From assembly GCF_009828065.1 (NCBI RefSeq), contig NZ_WTYK01000007.1, positions 119,163-183,162 of the forward strand: 64,000 nucleotides of DNA, read 5' to 3'. Below, piece after piece: positions 1 through 9,161 of this stretch (position 1 is its first letter; every line of letters begins with the position of its first letter). The stretch is from Croceibacterium soli (GTDB taxonomy: Bacteria; Pseudomonadota; Alphaproteobacteria; Sphingomonadales; Sphingomonadaceae). The position numbers and the translations under genes were made by a program. The notes beneath the pieces were generated by a model that worked only from the letters and a program-made list of their open reading frames with translations, searched no databases and had not been told where the DNA came from.

Positions 1-166
1 TCTGGCGGACGTTGCGGTCGACCCGGTCGGTCAGCGAGCCCCAGTCGTCGCGCTCGATCACGCCTTCGAAGGCGCCGACCTGGAACCAGTCCTCGACGTC
101 GACCGACAGCCCGTTGACGATCGCGCCACCGGCCTCGGCCTGGGAAATGGGGGTGGCGGCGTTCAC
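1..166 (-). CDS. XrtA-system polysaccharide deacetylase, N-terminal fragment
   Basis: Only the first 55 codons are in the window; the gene continues beyond base 1. The reading starts at a GTG (164-166), six bases after AGGAG. The visible motif LSVDVEDWFQVGAF is typical of the N-terminus of NodB-type polysaccharide deacetylases found in exosortase A/PEP-CTERM exopolysaccharide loci, which remove N-acetyl groups from sugar residues. It lies 10 bases after the ATPase gene on the same strand, so it is probably the next gene of the export operon. The catalytic His and Asp motifs lie outside the window. The assignment rests on this N-terminal signature and the locus context. Confidence 0.75.
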   Translation of the reverse strand, partial: MNAATPISQAEAGGAIVNGLSVDVEDWFQVGAFEGVIERDDWGSLTDRVDRNVRQ

Positions 167-176
167 CGGCGGCTCC

Positions 177-1331
177 TCAAGCGGCCTTCGTTGCGCCCAT
201 CTCGCCTTCGATCCACTCGATCAGCATCGTCAGGGTGTGGCGGACGGCGCGCTCCTGCTCGGCGGTCTTCGCCTCCAGGCGCGCGAGCTGTTCCTGCAAA
301 GTGGCAATCTCCGGCATCAGCGCGGTAGCGGCGACCTCGTCCTGGCGGCTGGCCATCTCGACAACGGCCTGCTGCAGTTCGGCGATCTTCGCATCGCGCT
401 CGGCGAGCATCAGCTCCACCGTTTCAAGGGCGAGCCCGGTGCTCTGCTCGTGAGAGTTCGCCCGCTCCTGCCTCACTTCGGCCATCGGTGGGAACTGGAG
501 CGCCGCTTCGGGAAGCGCCTTCTCGCCCGCCATCTCCTCCAGCACTGCCCCCAGCATCGCCGAATCGATCCGCGTGCGCTGTTCCACTGCGCCGAGCAGT
601 AACAGGCGGCTGGCGATCTGGTTGACGCGGCGGGGGATGCCCCCGCTCGCCTCGTAGAGCTCGCCGAAGACCTCCTGGTCGAACGCCGGATTGCCGCTCC
701 AGCCGACCTTGCGCAGGCGGTGAACGACATAAGCTTCGACCTCGCCCCGCTCCATGGGATCGAGGTGGTGCGCGGCGATCACCCGCTGGCGCAGTTGCTC
801 CAGGCTCTGGCTCGCCTGCAGCGTAGCGCGGAACTCCGGCTGGCCGAGCAGCAGGGTCTGCAGCAGGGGGTGGCTGCCGAGCTGGAAGTTCGACAGCATC
901 CGCAGTTCCTCGAGCGCCGGAACGGTCAGGTTCTGCGACTCGTCGACCACCAGCAGACAGCGGCGACCGGCGCGCGCTTCCTCGTGCAGGAAGCCCTCGA
1001 TGGCACCGAGCGCGCTCGCCTTGTCGTGCCCGTCGATGTCGAGCCCGAAGCTTTGCGCGACGACGTGGATGATCTCCTCCTCGTCGAGCTTGCTGGTGAC
1101 GATCTGGCCGACCGTGAGCCGCTCCGGGTCGATCGTGCTCATCAGGTGCGCCACCAGCGTCGACTTGCCGGCGCCGACTTCGCCGGTGATGACGATGAAG
1201 CCCTCACCCTGAGCCAGTCCGTAGCCGAGGTAGGACAGCGCCTTCCGATGCGTGACGCTGCGGAAGTAGAACGCCGGATCCGGCGTGATCTGGAAGGGCT
1301 TGCCCGTCAATCCATAGAAATCGTCGAACAT
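177..1331 (-). CDS. XrtA/PEP-CTERM-associated AAA ATPase (ExeA-like)
   Basis: A 384-residue AAA+ ATPase of the ExeA/GspA-like family that accompanies exosortase A polysaccharide loci. It opens with FYGLTGKPFQITPDP, the usual start of this family. The Walker A motif is GEVGAGKST (about residues 50-58) and the Walker B/sensor is LLVVDESQNL (about 120-130). A Gln/Glu-rich region near residues 295-370 looks like a coiled coil. An in-frame TTG lies at 1337, but the ATG at 1331 sits nine bases after GGAGG and is preferred. Its role is inferred to be ATP-driven assembly or regulation of polysaccharide export at the inner membrane; the family's exact job is not established. It is followed 10 bases later by the deacetylase. 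Confidence 0.88.
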   Translation of the reverse strand: MFDDFYGLTGKPFQITPDPAFYFRSVTHRKALSYLGYGLAQGEGFIVITGEVGAGKSTLVAHLMSTIDPERLTVGQIVTSKLDEEEIIHVVAQSFGLDIDGHDKASALGAIEGFLHEEARAGRRCLLVVDESQNLTVPALEELRMLSNFQLGSHPLLQTLLLGQPEFRATLQASQSLEQLRQRVIAAHHLDPMERGEVEAYVVHRLRKVGWSGNPAFDQEVFGELYEASGGIPRRVNQIASRLLLLGAVEQRTRIDSAMLGAVLEEMAGEKALPEAALQFPPMAEVRQERANSHEQSTGLALETVELMLAERDAKIAELQQAVVEMASRQDEVAATALMPEIATLQEQLARLEAKTAEQERAVRHTLTMLIEWIEGEMGATKAA

Positions 1332-1353
1332 GGTCAAGTGCCTCCGTCGGGCA

Positions 1354-2988
1354 TCAGAATGAGTATCGCAGGCCCAGCAGGGCCGATGCGGACATGAGAT
1401 CGGGCAGGCTGTCCTGGGTAATCCCGTCGAGCCCGATGGCGGCCGTGCCGCTCAGCCCGGCGATGATCTGCCGGTAGTAGGCCAGCGACGCGCTGTAACC
1501 GATCGCTGCCTGGCCGCCGTCGAAACCGCTTTCGAACCAGTTGACGGTCGCGTTGCCGGACAGGCTCGATCGCTGGTCCAGTTGCGTGCTGGCATAGGCC
1601 ATGGCCCAGTAGCTCTCGTCGACCACGCTGTTCGCGGCGGCGAGCACGGTGCCCGGCGCGGCGATGAACCGGCGGCGGTCATATCCGGCGCCGATACCAG
1701 CCTGAGTGCGGCCGAGGTCGATCGCATAGCTGAGCGAAGCGCCCCTGCCCCTGAAGACCGCGGAGTTGAGCGATCCCAGCGCGCCGGAGAGGCAGTTCGC
1801 GCCTTCGACGCTGGCGACGCAGCCGCCGATCTCCCCGCTGAACGCGTTGCGCACTGCCTGGAACTGGGTCGGCAGGCCAGCCAGGCGATCGGCGATCACT
1901 CCGCCGAAGCTGGTGATCCCGTCATAGACCGAGACATTGATGCTCTGCCGCGAGGTCGGCGCATAGGCGAAGCTGCCGTAGTAGGTCGTGGAGTCGTAGC
2001 GCCGGCCGACGAACGCCTCGAGCGAGGTGCGCCGGCTCGGGCGCCACATGACGCCCACGTCCCAGATCAGCCCGTCCGTCTCGTAGGCGATGACGCGGGG
2101 GGCGCTCTTGTCCGTGACGAAGCGGCCGTCGTCGCCGATCACCGGGTTGCCGCTCGCGTCGCGCACGGCATCGCGGCTAGATACCTGCACGTCCTCGTAA
2201 CCCACGCCGCCAACCACGGCGAGCACTGGGCTGACCGGCACGATCACGTCGCCGCGAACATGGCGGTCGCGGATCCGCTGGTCGAGGTTGGAGACGTTCT
2301 GCTCGTTCCATCCCCCGCCGATGCCGACGCCGATCGGCAGCACGCCATACGGCGCGAGGCCGACGCGCGCCTGCGCCGCGTGGGTCGTGCTCTCGTCCGC
2401 CAGGTCGATCGGCCGCGCGCCGCCGGCGCCGACGGTCACCGCGTCGGGCGATTCCACGCGCGTGTAGCCGAAGCGGTAATGCCCTTCGGCCTGCACGTCG
2501 CCGGAACGGGTCTGTACCGAAGGGCCGACATAGCCGGAGTAGACCTGGCTCGTGCTGCCGTCATCCTGTGCGAAAGCGCCTGCGAAAGTGCCGCCGCTCT
2601 CGTCGACACGGGTGCGCGAAGCGAGCGCACCGGCTTCGATCGTCACCGCCCGCGGCACCAGCGCGACCGAAGCGCGGGCGATGCCGCTGACGGTGTCGCT
2701 GTCGGCAACCTCGTCGCCATAACCGATGTGCCGCTCGTAGCGCAGGGAGGCGGATCCGGCGGAGTTGCGCCCGACAACCGTCGCATCCACGCCCGCGGCG
2801 ACGGTGGTGTAAGTGACGAGGTCGCTCTCGGGCTCGATCTCGGCCGTGAGCACCTGCGCCGCCTCGATGTACGGCGTCACCTGGGTCCGCGAGCCGGAGC
2901 CGCGGCTTTGTGGGGAGTCCTGGGCGGCGGCGACGGCCGGCAGCGCAAGCATCGCCAACATCGCGATCAGGGAGCGCACGACCGTCAC
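1354..2988 (-). CDS. XrtA/PEP-CTERM-associated outer-membrane beta-barrel protein
   Basis: A 544-residue protein with a signal peptide (hydrophobic stretch LIAMLAMLALPAVAAAQ) and a C-terminal Phe in GLRYSF, the usual end of an outer-membrane beta-barrel. Alternating hydrophobic and polar residues run through the body. The start is GTG at 2988, overlapping the kinase stop as GTGA (2985-2988), so it is translationally coupled to the kinase. It matches by size and context the outer-membrane protein family found in PEP-CTERM exopolysaccharide loci. I infer it forms or gates the outer-membrane exit for the polymer; no enzymatic motif is visible. Confidence 0.85.
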   Translation of the reverse strand: MTVVRSLIAMLAMLALPAVAAAQDSPQSRGSGSRTQVTPYIEAAQVLTAEIEPESDLVTYTTVAAGVDATVVGRNSAGSASLRYERHIGYGDEVADSDTVSGIARASVALVPRAVTIEAGALASRTRVDESGGTFAGAFAQDDGSTSQVYSGYVGPSVQTRSGDVQAEGHYRFGYTRVESPDAVTVGAGGARPIDLADESTTHAAQARVGLAPYGVLPIGVGIGGGWNEQNVSNLDQRIRDRHVRGDVIVPVSPVLAVVGGVGYEDVQVSSRDAVRDASGNPVIGDDGRFVTDKSAPRVIAYETDGLIWDVGVMWRPSRRTSLEAFVGRRYDSTTYYGSFAYAPTSRQSINVSVYDGITSFGGVIADRLAGLPTQFQAVRNAFSGEIGGCVASVEGANCLSGALGSLNSAVFRGRGASLSYAIDLGRTQAGIGAGYDRRRFIAAPGTVLAAANSVVDESYWAMAYASTQLDQRSSLSGNATVNWFESGFDGGQAAIGYSASLAYYRQIIAGLSGTAAIGLDGITQDSLPDLMSASALLGLRYSF

Positions 2989-4028
2989 CCTCCGTAACCG
3001 TAGTAAGAGCCGAAGCGGCGGCCGCTCGGGCTGAACTGCGCGCCGTTGAGCAGCAGCTTGATGTCGGGGCAGGTCGCGAGCAGCGTCAGCGCGTCCTCCA
3101 GCGCCGATTGCCCGGTGCTGTCCGCCCGGGCGACGACGAGCGCCTGGCCGACATGCTTGGCGAGGTCCGCCGCGGGCGAGGCCGCCAGCGCCGGCGGCGA
3201 ATCGAAGATCACCATCCGGTTCGGCGCGCCTTGCGTCAGGCGGTCGAGCAGTTCTGCGGTTCGGCTGCTGCCAAGGTACTCGCTGTCCGAACTGGTCTGG
3301 GTGCCCGCCGGCAGCACGTAGAGCCCGCCGATGTCGGTTGCGAGGACGCAGTCCTCGATGCGAATCCCCGGATCGGCCAGCGCATCCATCAGCCCAGGGC
3401 CCGGCGGCAGGCCCAGGGCAGCGAGGATCGAAGGCTTGGCGAAGTCGGCATCGACCAGCAGCACCTCGCTGTCCTTCTCCGCCGCCATGGCGAGCGCCAG
3501 GTTGGTGGCGCAGAAAGTCTTGCCCTCGCCCGGCAGCGGGGAACAGACGAGCACGCGCTGTGCGCGCGGCCCGCCGCCGCTGCGCAGCGCCTCGCGGGCC
3601 GCCAGCAGGAGCTGCCGCTTCACGATGCGGAACTCCTCGAGCAGAGCGGTGGTCTTGCCTTCCGGCTGGATCATGCCCTGCTTGCGCAAGTGCGCGCGAT
3701 CGATGGCGTGGCGCGGGCCGCGGAATACGACCGGCCCCGGTTCGGGCGTGACGGCCGGCCGAGCTTCGACGACCGGAGGCTTCGCCTGCACCGGTGCGAC
3801 AGCGACCGGTGCAGCCGGTTCGATCGTCGGCAGCGGCGCCTGCGGTTTCGCGGCCACCGCCGACGGACCCTTGCGCGATGCTCGCTTGGCGGCGGGCTCC
3901 ACCAGGCCTTGCGGCACCGGCGGGGGCGCCAGGCCGTCCGAGCCGAACAGGGCTTCGGCGCGTTCGAACAGCGAACGGCCGTTGGGACGGGTAGCGGCGG
4001 GCAGTGGGATCTTGCCTTGTTCGGTCAC
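2985..4028 (-). CDS. XrtA-associated cytoplasmic tyrosine autokinase (BY-kinase)
   Basis: A 347-residue bacterial tyrosine kinase domain. The Walker A-type motif is CSPLPGEGKTFCATNLALA (about residues 167-185), the Walker A' motif is LLVDADFAKPS, and the C-terminus has a Tyr cluster (GSYYGYGG), the usual autophosphorylation tail. The first ~130 residues are Pro/Ala-rich and probably disordered. It starts with GTG at 4028, six bases after GAGGAGG. The chain-length partner, a separate Wzz-like protein, is encoded just upstream, so kinase and membrane activator are split genes. In this family reversible tail phosphorylation controls polymer length and export. Confidence 0.9.
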   Translation of the reverse strand: MTEQGKIPLPAATRPNGRSLFERAEALFGSDGLAPPPVPQGLVEPAAKRASRKGPSAVAAKPQAPLPTIEPAAPVAVAPVQAKPPVVEARPAVTPEPGPVVFRGPRHAIDRAHLRKQGMIQPEGKTTALLEEFRIVKRQLLLAAREALRSGGGPRAQRVLVCSPLPGEGKTFCATNLALAMAAEKDSEVLLVDADFAKPSILAALGLPPGPGLMDALADPGIRIEDCVLATDIGGLYVLPAGTQTSSDSEYLGSSRTAELLDRLTQGAPNRMVIFDSPPALAASPAADLAKHVGQALVVARADSTGQSALEDALTLLATCPDIKLLLNGAQFSPSGRRFGSYYGYGG

Positions 4029-4038
4029 GCGCGCCTCC

Positions 4039-5556
4039 TCAAGCGACCATGCCGCGCTGGACGAACTCGGCCGCCAGCAGAACGGCGAACAGGCCGCCGA
4101 GCCCGCCCGCCGCCGCCAGGAACAGCTTGCGCCGCTTGGCTTGCATTGCGCGCGCCTTGTCGGTCATCGCCAGCGAGATCGCCCCGATCACAGGCAGGTC
4201 CAGAGCCGCCTCCAGCTTGCCCGCCGTCGCGAACGTCGAGCGCAGCCGGCCTTGCAGCCAGGCCGCGCCGCAGCCTGCGCCGATGCCGAGACACAGCACC
4301 GCGAGCAGCAGCAGCGGCCGGGGCGGCGCCGAAGGCACGCGCGGCGTGCTCGGCGGATCGACCACTTCGAACTTGATCCCGCTGCGCTCGGTTTCGACCT
4401 GCCCTCGCAGGCGCAGTTCCTCGCGGTCCTGCAGCAGCTTGTCGTATTGCTGGCGCAGCACCTCGTAATCGCGGCTGATCCGCTGCGCTTCCGCCGCGAC
4501 CCCCGGCTCCTGCGCCTGGCTGGCGGTGACCGAGGCGATTTCCGAACGAAGCGCGGCGGCGCGCGAAGCCAGGGCCTGGGCGTTCGCCTCGCGCTCTCCG
4601 CGGATCGACAGCAGCGAGCTGTATGCCGGGTTGGGCGTGCCGTAGTCGCCGCCGGCGCCCTGTGCTTGGGCGCGCAAGGCGGCGATCTGCTTGTTGGTGG
4701 CGATGACGTCGGGGTGGCTGGCGGTCAGCCCCCTTCCCTGCAGGGCGGCCAGGTTGGCTTCCGCTTGGGCGAGCGCCGCGCGGGGACCGCCGGAGTTCGC
4801 CGTCACCAGGGTGCGCGGAGTGCTGGCGATCTGCCCGTTGATGGCCGCCAGCGCGCTCTGCGCCGCAGCGAGGTCCGCCTCCACCCCGCGCAGTTCGGAG
4901 CGGCTGTTGTTGAGCTGCGACAGGATACTCGCCGATCCGCCGGCCAGCTCAGGATACTGTGCTTCGAACGCCAGGCGGCGCTGTTCGGCTTCTTCGAGCT
5001 CGCGGCTGCGCTGGGCGAGCTGCTGGTCGAGGAATTCGATCGTCTCGCGCATTTCGCCGCGCGAGCCGCCGAGGTTCTGCTCGCGGAAGATGTCGATCAT
5101 GCGCTGGGCGATGTCCTGCGCGAGCTGAGCGTTCTCGGCGTCCGACAGGTCGCCCCGGCCGCTGGAGGCGGTGATCTCGAACAGGTTGTCGCCTTGCCCG
5201 AGCACGAGGACGTCCTTGGCCAGGCGATCGATCTCGCGCTCCATTTCGGTCGGCGTCGTGATCGTTTCGCCGAGGCGGGTGGAGCGAATGACCTTCTCCA
5301 GGTTGACGGCGCCGGTCAGCGTCTGGCGCACCCGCTCGATATCCTTCTCGCGCGCGCCCGACCCGATGCCGATCTGCTGGGCGAGCGCATCGTCGAGCTG
5401 CACGAAGATCCGCGCCTTGGATTCATACGTGTTCGGGATCAGCGCGACCGCCAGCCAGCCGAGCAGGCACACGCCCCAGGCGACCCCAAGCGCCAGCCAG
5501 CGACGGTTCCAAACCGTCCAGAGCGCGGCGCGCGCTTCCTCGAACAGCTCGTTCAT
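4039..5556 (-). CDS. XrtA-system polysaccharide chain-length determinant (Wzz/GNVR-like)
   Basis: A 505-residue inner-membrane co-polymerase. A transmembrane segment lies near residues 19-42 (LGVAWGVCLLGWLAVALIP), followed by a long periplasmic region rich in heptads (SRELEEAEQRRLAFE and others). A second membrane helix lies near residue 420, and a third hydrophobic stretch near the C-terminus (AAAGGLGGLFAVLLAAE). It partners the BY-kinase encoded 10 bases downstream and the export lipoprotein encoded just upstream. Its expected role is to set polysaccharide chain length and connect polymerisation to export. The gene follows the export gene with a 3-base gap, so the two are almost certainly co-transcribed. 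Confidence 0.9.
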   Translation of the reverse strand: MNELFEEARAALWTVWNRRWLALGVAWGVCLLGWLAVALIPNTYESKARIFVQLDDALAQQIGIGSGAREKDIERVRQTLTGAVNLEKVIRSTRLGETITTPTEMEREIDRLAKDVLVLGQGDNLFEITASSGRGDLSDAENAQLAQDIAQRMIDIFREQNLGGSRGEMRETIEFLDQQLAQRSRELEEAEQRRLAFEAQYPELAGGSASILSQLNNSRSELRGVEADLAAAQSALAAINGQIASTPRTLVTANSGGPRAALAQAEANLAALQGRGLTASHPDVIATNKQIAALRAQAQGAGGDYGTPNPAYSSLLSIRGEREANAQALASRAAALRSEIASVTASQAQEPGVAAEAQRISRDYEVLRQQYDKLLQDREELRLRGQVETERSGIKFEVVDPPSTPRVPSAPPRPLLLLAVLCLGIGAGCGAAWLQGRLRSTFATAGKLEAALDLPVIGAISLAMTDKARAMQAKRRKLFLAAAGGLGGLFAVLLAAEFVQRGMVA

Positions 5557-5559
5557 GGC

Positions 5560-6201
5560 CTAGAACATACTCTCGGGGATGATGATGACGTCGCCCGGCT
5601 GCAGCATGACGTTCGCCTGGCTGTCGCCCTTTCGCAGCAGGTCCGCGAGCCGCAGCCCGTACTCGCGCTGGCGGCCGGCCTGCTTGTCGAAGCGGATCAG
5701 CTTGGCGCGGTTGCCGCTTGCGAACTCGCTGAGGCCGCCGACCGCGATCATCGCGTCGAGCACGGTCATGTTGGCGCGATAAGGTATCGACGCAGGCTTC
5801 TCCGTGGCGCCGACGACCCGAATTTGCTGGCCGAACGTACCGGCAAACTTGTTGACGATCACCGTCACCAGCGGCTCGGCGATGTACTGCGAAAGCTGCA
5901 GGCGGATATCCTCCGCCAGCATCGTCGGCGTCTTGCCCACGGCCGGCATGTCGGTGATCAGCGGCGTGGTGATGCGGCCGTCGGGGCGGACCTGCACCTG
6001 GGCGCCGAGCTCGTCGTTGCGCCAGACGTGGACGGTCAGTTCGTCGAGCGGGCCGATGATGTATTCCTCGCCTGGACCTTCCTGCATCGAAACGAAGCTG
6101 GCCGGGGGTAACTGGCCGTCGGTCGGCGCAGCACAGCCGGCAAGGGCCAGGACCGCCAGCGCGAGGGCAGCCAGGAAGCGGGGCGCGGGGACATTCTGCA
6201 T
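5560..6201 (-). CDS. XrtA-system polysaccharide export lipoprotein (Wza-like)
   Basis: A 213-residue outer-membrane export protein. It has a lipoprotein signal peptide with lipobox LAGC, then a polysaccharide-export domain starting at EEYIIGPLDELTVHVW and an SLBB-like domain (IRVVGATEKPASIPY). It ends with the family-typical LQPGDVIIIPESMF. The start at 6201 is nine bases from GAGG; an ATG at 6210 is in frame but abuts the GAGG. The open frame continues further upstream without family similarity, so longer starts are rejected. It is the first gene of the export operon. The ~190 bases upstream form its leader. Confidence 0.88.
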   Translation of the reverse strand: MQNVPAPRFLAALALAVLALAGCAAPTDGQLPPASFVSMQEGPGEEYIIGPLDELTVHVWRNDELGAQVQVRPDGRITTPLITDMPAVGKTPTMLAEDIRLQLSQYIAEPLVTVIVNKFAGTFGQQIRVVGATEKPASIPYRANMTVLDAMIAVGGLSEFASGNRAKLIRFDKQAGRQREYGLRLADLLRKGDSQANVMLQPGDVIIIPESMF

Positions 6202-6363
6202 CTCATGCATCCTCGAAGTTGCCGAGCCCGCGGGAAGCCGTGCGGCGCGCGATGGACGCGCCACTTTCCGCAGTCTGCGGCTGACCTTCTCGCGGCGAAG
6301 GGTGAACATTGCGTTAGCCTTGAACGCACAACCGGCCCGATTTCTGCGGGCTTCTCGGACCCT

Positions 6364-6378
6364 GTCCCGCGACGGGAC
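6364..6378 (-). terminator. Hairpin after the PLP decarboxylase gene
   Basis: A perfect 6-bp stem (GTCCCG / CGGGAC) with a 3-base loop lies about 17 bases past the decarboxylase stop and upstream of the export gene. There is no T tract, so it is at best a weak or Rho-assisted terminator. The gap 6202-6394 holds no other convincing gene and presumably carries the leader and promoter of the export operon; I could not identify a clear sigma-70 box there. Confidence 0.35.
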
Positions 6379-6394
6379 GGGTGGTGCGGGAAAG

Positions 6395-7621
6395 CTAAAC
6401 GAGGATTTCGCGTGCCGGGCCCTGGCCGAGGAACGCGGCCGGGCTGGCCGATGCGCCGTAAGCCCCGGCACAGAACACCGCGACGAGGTCGCCTGCATCG
6501 GCGCGCGGCAGCATCGCCTGATCGGCGAGCCGGTCGAGCGGGGTGCACAGGCAGCCGACGATGTTCGCTTCCTCGGTCGGTTCGGCATCGAACCTGCTGG
6601 CGATCGCCGCCGGATAGTTGCGGCGCACGACGGTGCCGAAATTGCCCGAGGCGGCAAGCTGGTGATGTAGGCCGCCGTCAGTGATCAGGTAGGTTGTGCC
6701 ATGGCTGACCTTCCGGTCGACGATCCGGGTCAGGTAGACCCCCGCCTCGCCGACGAGGTAGCGGCCGAGTTCGACGGCGAACTCGGTGCCGGCCAGCACG
6801 TCCGGCAGCGCCTCGAACCGTTCCGCCAGCGCCGCGCCGACGGTCGCTATGTCGACCGGCCGGTCGCCGCTGAAGTATGGAATGCCGAAACCACCGCCCA
6901 TGTTGAGGTGCGGCAGCGGATGGCCGATCGCGCGGCTCAGCTCCGCCGCCAGATCGAGCACGTTGGACTGTGTTTCCGCGATGGCCGCGGCATCGAGCGC
7001 CTGGCTGCCGGTGAAGATGTGCAGCCCGCGCCATTCGGCCCCGGCGGCCACGATCTCGCGGGCCAGCGCCGGCACGCGCTCGGCATCGATGCCGAAAGGC
7101 TTCGCGCCGCCGCCCATCTTCATTCCCGATCCGCGCAGCTCGAAGTCGGGATTGACCCGGATCGCCAGGCGCGGCGTCACGCCCTCGCGCTCTCCGATCG
7201 CCAGCGCGCGCCGAGCCTCGGCCTCCGACTCGAGGTTCAGCGTGACCCCTTCCAGGATCGCTCGGGTCAGTTCCTCGTCGCGCTTGCCCGGGCCCGCGAA
7301 GCTGATCCTGCCGGCCGGGAGCCCCGCGGCCAGGGCAAACCCCAGTTCGCCGCCGGACGCGATGTCGAACCCGTCGACCAGTTCTCCCATCAATTCGAGC
7401 AGAGAAAGGTAAGGGTTTGCTTTAACCGCATAATGTATCCGCAACCGCTCCGGCATCGCTCTGCGAAGCGCGGCGACGCGGCGGCGGATCAGTTCGCCGG
7501 AATAGACGAACAGCGGCGTACCCCCCGCCTCTGCCACCAGCGCGCTCGCCTTGCGCCCGCCGACGGCCAGTTCTCCGTCGATCGCCTCGAAACCGGGCGG
7601 GATCGGACCTAGCGGCTTCAT
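6395..7621 (-). CDS. PLP-dependent decarboxylase, exosortase A system-associated
   Basis: A 408-residue group IV (alanine-racemase-fold) decarboxylase related to LysA and ornithine/diaminopimelate decarboxylases. The PLP Lys is in HYAVKANP (Lys67). The phosphate-binding loop is NMGGGFGIPY, and the C-terminal domain has CLCTPLD with the active-site Cys and a late GAYGAS loop. It starts with ATG in a 4-base ATGA overlap with the ligase stop (7618-7621). The substrate is unknown. The family members in exosortase A loci travel with the AMP ligase encoded upstream, which suggests a carrier-bound or free amino-acid substrate whose amine product is attached to the polymer or a lipid; this is inference. 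Confidence 0.88.
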   Translation of the reverse strand: MKPLGPIPPGFEAIDGELAVGGRKASALVAEAGGTPLFVYSGELIRRRVAALRRAMPERLRIHYAVKANPYLSLLELMGELVDGFDIASGGELGFALAAGLPAGRISFAGPGKRDEELTRAILEGVTLNLESEAEARRALAIGEREGVTPRLAIRVNPDFELRGSGMKMGGGAKPFGIDAERVPALAREIVAAGAEWRGLHIFTGSQALDAAAIAETQSNVLDLAAELSRAIGHPLPHLNMGGGFGIPYFSGDRPVDIATVGAALAERFEALPDVLAGTEFAVELGRYLVGEAGVYLTRIVDRKVSHGTTYLITDGGLHHQLAASGNFGTVVRRNYPAAIASRFDAEPTEEANIVGCLCTPLDRLADQAMLPRADAGDLVAVFCAGAYGASASPAAFLGQGPAREILV

Positions 7622-9132
7622 CCTGCCATTTCCGCCTGCAGCGCCGCGCGGTCGATCTTGCCGTTGGGGTTGAGCGGCATCGTTTCCACCCAGCGGATCT
7701 CGCGCGGCTGCATGAAGTTGGGCAGGTCGCGGCGCAAGGCGAGGCGCAGCGCTTGCTCGTCCCCGCTCCCTCGCACGACCAGCAGCACGGCTTGCCCGAG
7801 CCGTTCGTCCGCCACGCCCACCGCCGCGGCTTCGACCACGAGGCCGGTAGCAAGCGCCGCCTCCTCGATCTCTTGCGGGCTGATGCGGTTGCCGGCGCTC
7901 TTGATCATGGCGTCTCGGCGTCCGACGAAATAGAGCAATCCGGCTTCATCGCGCACTACACGGTCGCCCGACCAAACGGCGGTACCGCCATATTCCGACT
8001 GCTCCGGCGCCGGGCGGAACCGCTCCGCCGTGCGGACCGGATCGCGCCAGTACCCTTGCGCCACGAGCGGACCGCAATGGACCAGTTCGCCTTCCTCCCC
8101 GGGTTCGGCGATAAGGCCATCGTCCCGCACCACGAGGATCTCGGCGAACGGGATCGCCGTGCCCATGGAGGTGGGATGGCTGTCGACGAGCGCCGGATCG
8201 AGATAAGTCGAACGGAATGCCTCGGTCAGTCCGTACATCGGAAAAAGCCTAGCGTCCGGGAACTTACCTCGCAGGTTTCGCACCAGTTCTGCGCTCAGGG
8301 CTCCGCCGCTGTTGGTCAGCCGCCGCATTGCCGTCAAAGCGTCCCGCGGCCATTCCTGCTCCACAAGTTGCACCCAGAGCGGGGGAACCGCCGCCAGCGT
8401 CGTGACCCGGTGCCGGCTGCATGCCTTCGTGACGTCACGTGGGGTGAGATAGTCGAGTGGCACCACCGAACCCCCGGCATACCAGGTGGAGAACAACTGG
8501 TTCTGCCCGTAATCGAAGCTCAGCGGCAGAACGGCCAGGGTCACGTCATCGCTTGCCAGCCCGAGGTAGTGCGCCACGCTCACCGCGCCGAGCCACATGT
8601 TGGCATGGCTGAGCATGACCCCTTTGGGCCTGCCGGTGGAGCCGCTGGTGTAGAGCAGCGCTGCCAGGCCATCGACATCGGCCGCGGACGGAGCCAACTC
8701 CCCGCCATGCGCGTGCGCGTCCGCAACGGCCGCGTCCTCAGGGATGACGGAGCAGTCCCCCGGAACGTCGCCGTCCTTAAGCGTGGCGAGCCTTGCCTCG
8801 GTCCCCAGCAGAAGGCTCGCGCTGCTATCGGCCAGGATATGCGCCACTTGCGCTCGCTTGAGCAGGGGGTTGATCGGCACGTGGACCAGCCCTGCCCGCG
8901 CCGCCGCCAGCGGCAGCAGACAGGTCAGCTCCCCTTTTGCCGCCCAGCTGGCCACCCGCGCGCCCTTCACAGGCGCTTTGGCGGCAAGCCACGAAGCGAG
9001 CTTGGCGATACGGCTTCTTAAGTCTCGGTAGCTAAGCACCGCCTCGCGCAAGACCAGGGCCGGGTCGGCATCGCGGCCGCATTCGGCGAGATGATCGAGC
9101 GGCCGGGGAACGGGGTCGGGCGAGATCGGCAT
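7618..9132 (-). CDS. Acyl-CoA/ACP ligase (AMP-forming), exosortase A system-associated
   Basis: A 504-residue ANL-superfamily adenylating enzyme. The AMP-binding P-loop is YTSGSTGRPKGVMLSH. Later motifs are MYGLTEAFRSTYLDP (A5-like), SGDRV (A7-like) and the C-terminal catalytic Lys in NPNGKIDR (A10). The ATG at 9132 follows GGAG by five bases. It is coupled to the decarboxylase by an ATGA overlap. A free-standing acyl carrier protein is encoded in the divergent half of the locus and is its likely acceptor. The acid activated is not predictable from the sequence by eye. Confidence 0.88.
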   Translation of the reverse strand: MPISPDPVPRPLDHLAECGRDADPALVLREAVLSYRDLRSRIAKLASWLAAKAPVKGARVASWAAKGELTCLLPLAAARAGLVHVPINPLLKRAQVAHILADSSASLLLGTEARLATLKDGDVPGDCSVIPEDAAVADAHAHGGELAPSAADVDGLAALLYTSGSTGRPKGVMLSHANMWLGAVSVAHYLGLASDDVTLAVLPLSFDYGQNQLFSTWYAGGSVVPLDYLTPRDVTKACSRHRVTTLAAVPPLWVQLVEQEWPRDALTAMRRLTNSGGALSAELVRNLRGKFPDARLFPMYGLTEAFRSTYLDPALVDSHPTSMGTAIPFAEILVVRDDGLIAEPGEEGELVHCGPLVAQGYWRDPVRTAERFRPAPEQSEYGGTAVWSGDRVVRDEAGLLYFVGRRDAMIKSAGNRISPQEIEEAALATGLVVEAAAVGVADERLGQAVLLVVRGSGDEQALRLALRRDLPNFMQPREIRWVETMPLNPNGKIDRAALQAEMAG

Positions 9133-9161
9133 CGGGGCTCCAGAGGAGGGAACAAGGTTCT

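Noticed and set aside
6202..6394. Sigma-54 promoter upstream of the export operon
   Set aside because: I looked for GG and GC with 10-base spacing on the correct strand and found no acceptable match.
6395..9132. Lysine biosynthesis function for the decarboxylase (LysA)
   Set aside because: It is LysA-like in fold but is coupled to an AMP ligase in an exopolysaccharide locus, which fits the exosortase-associated family better.
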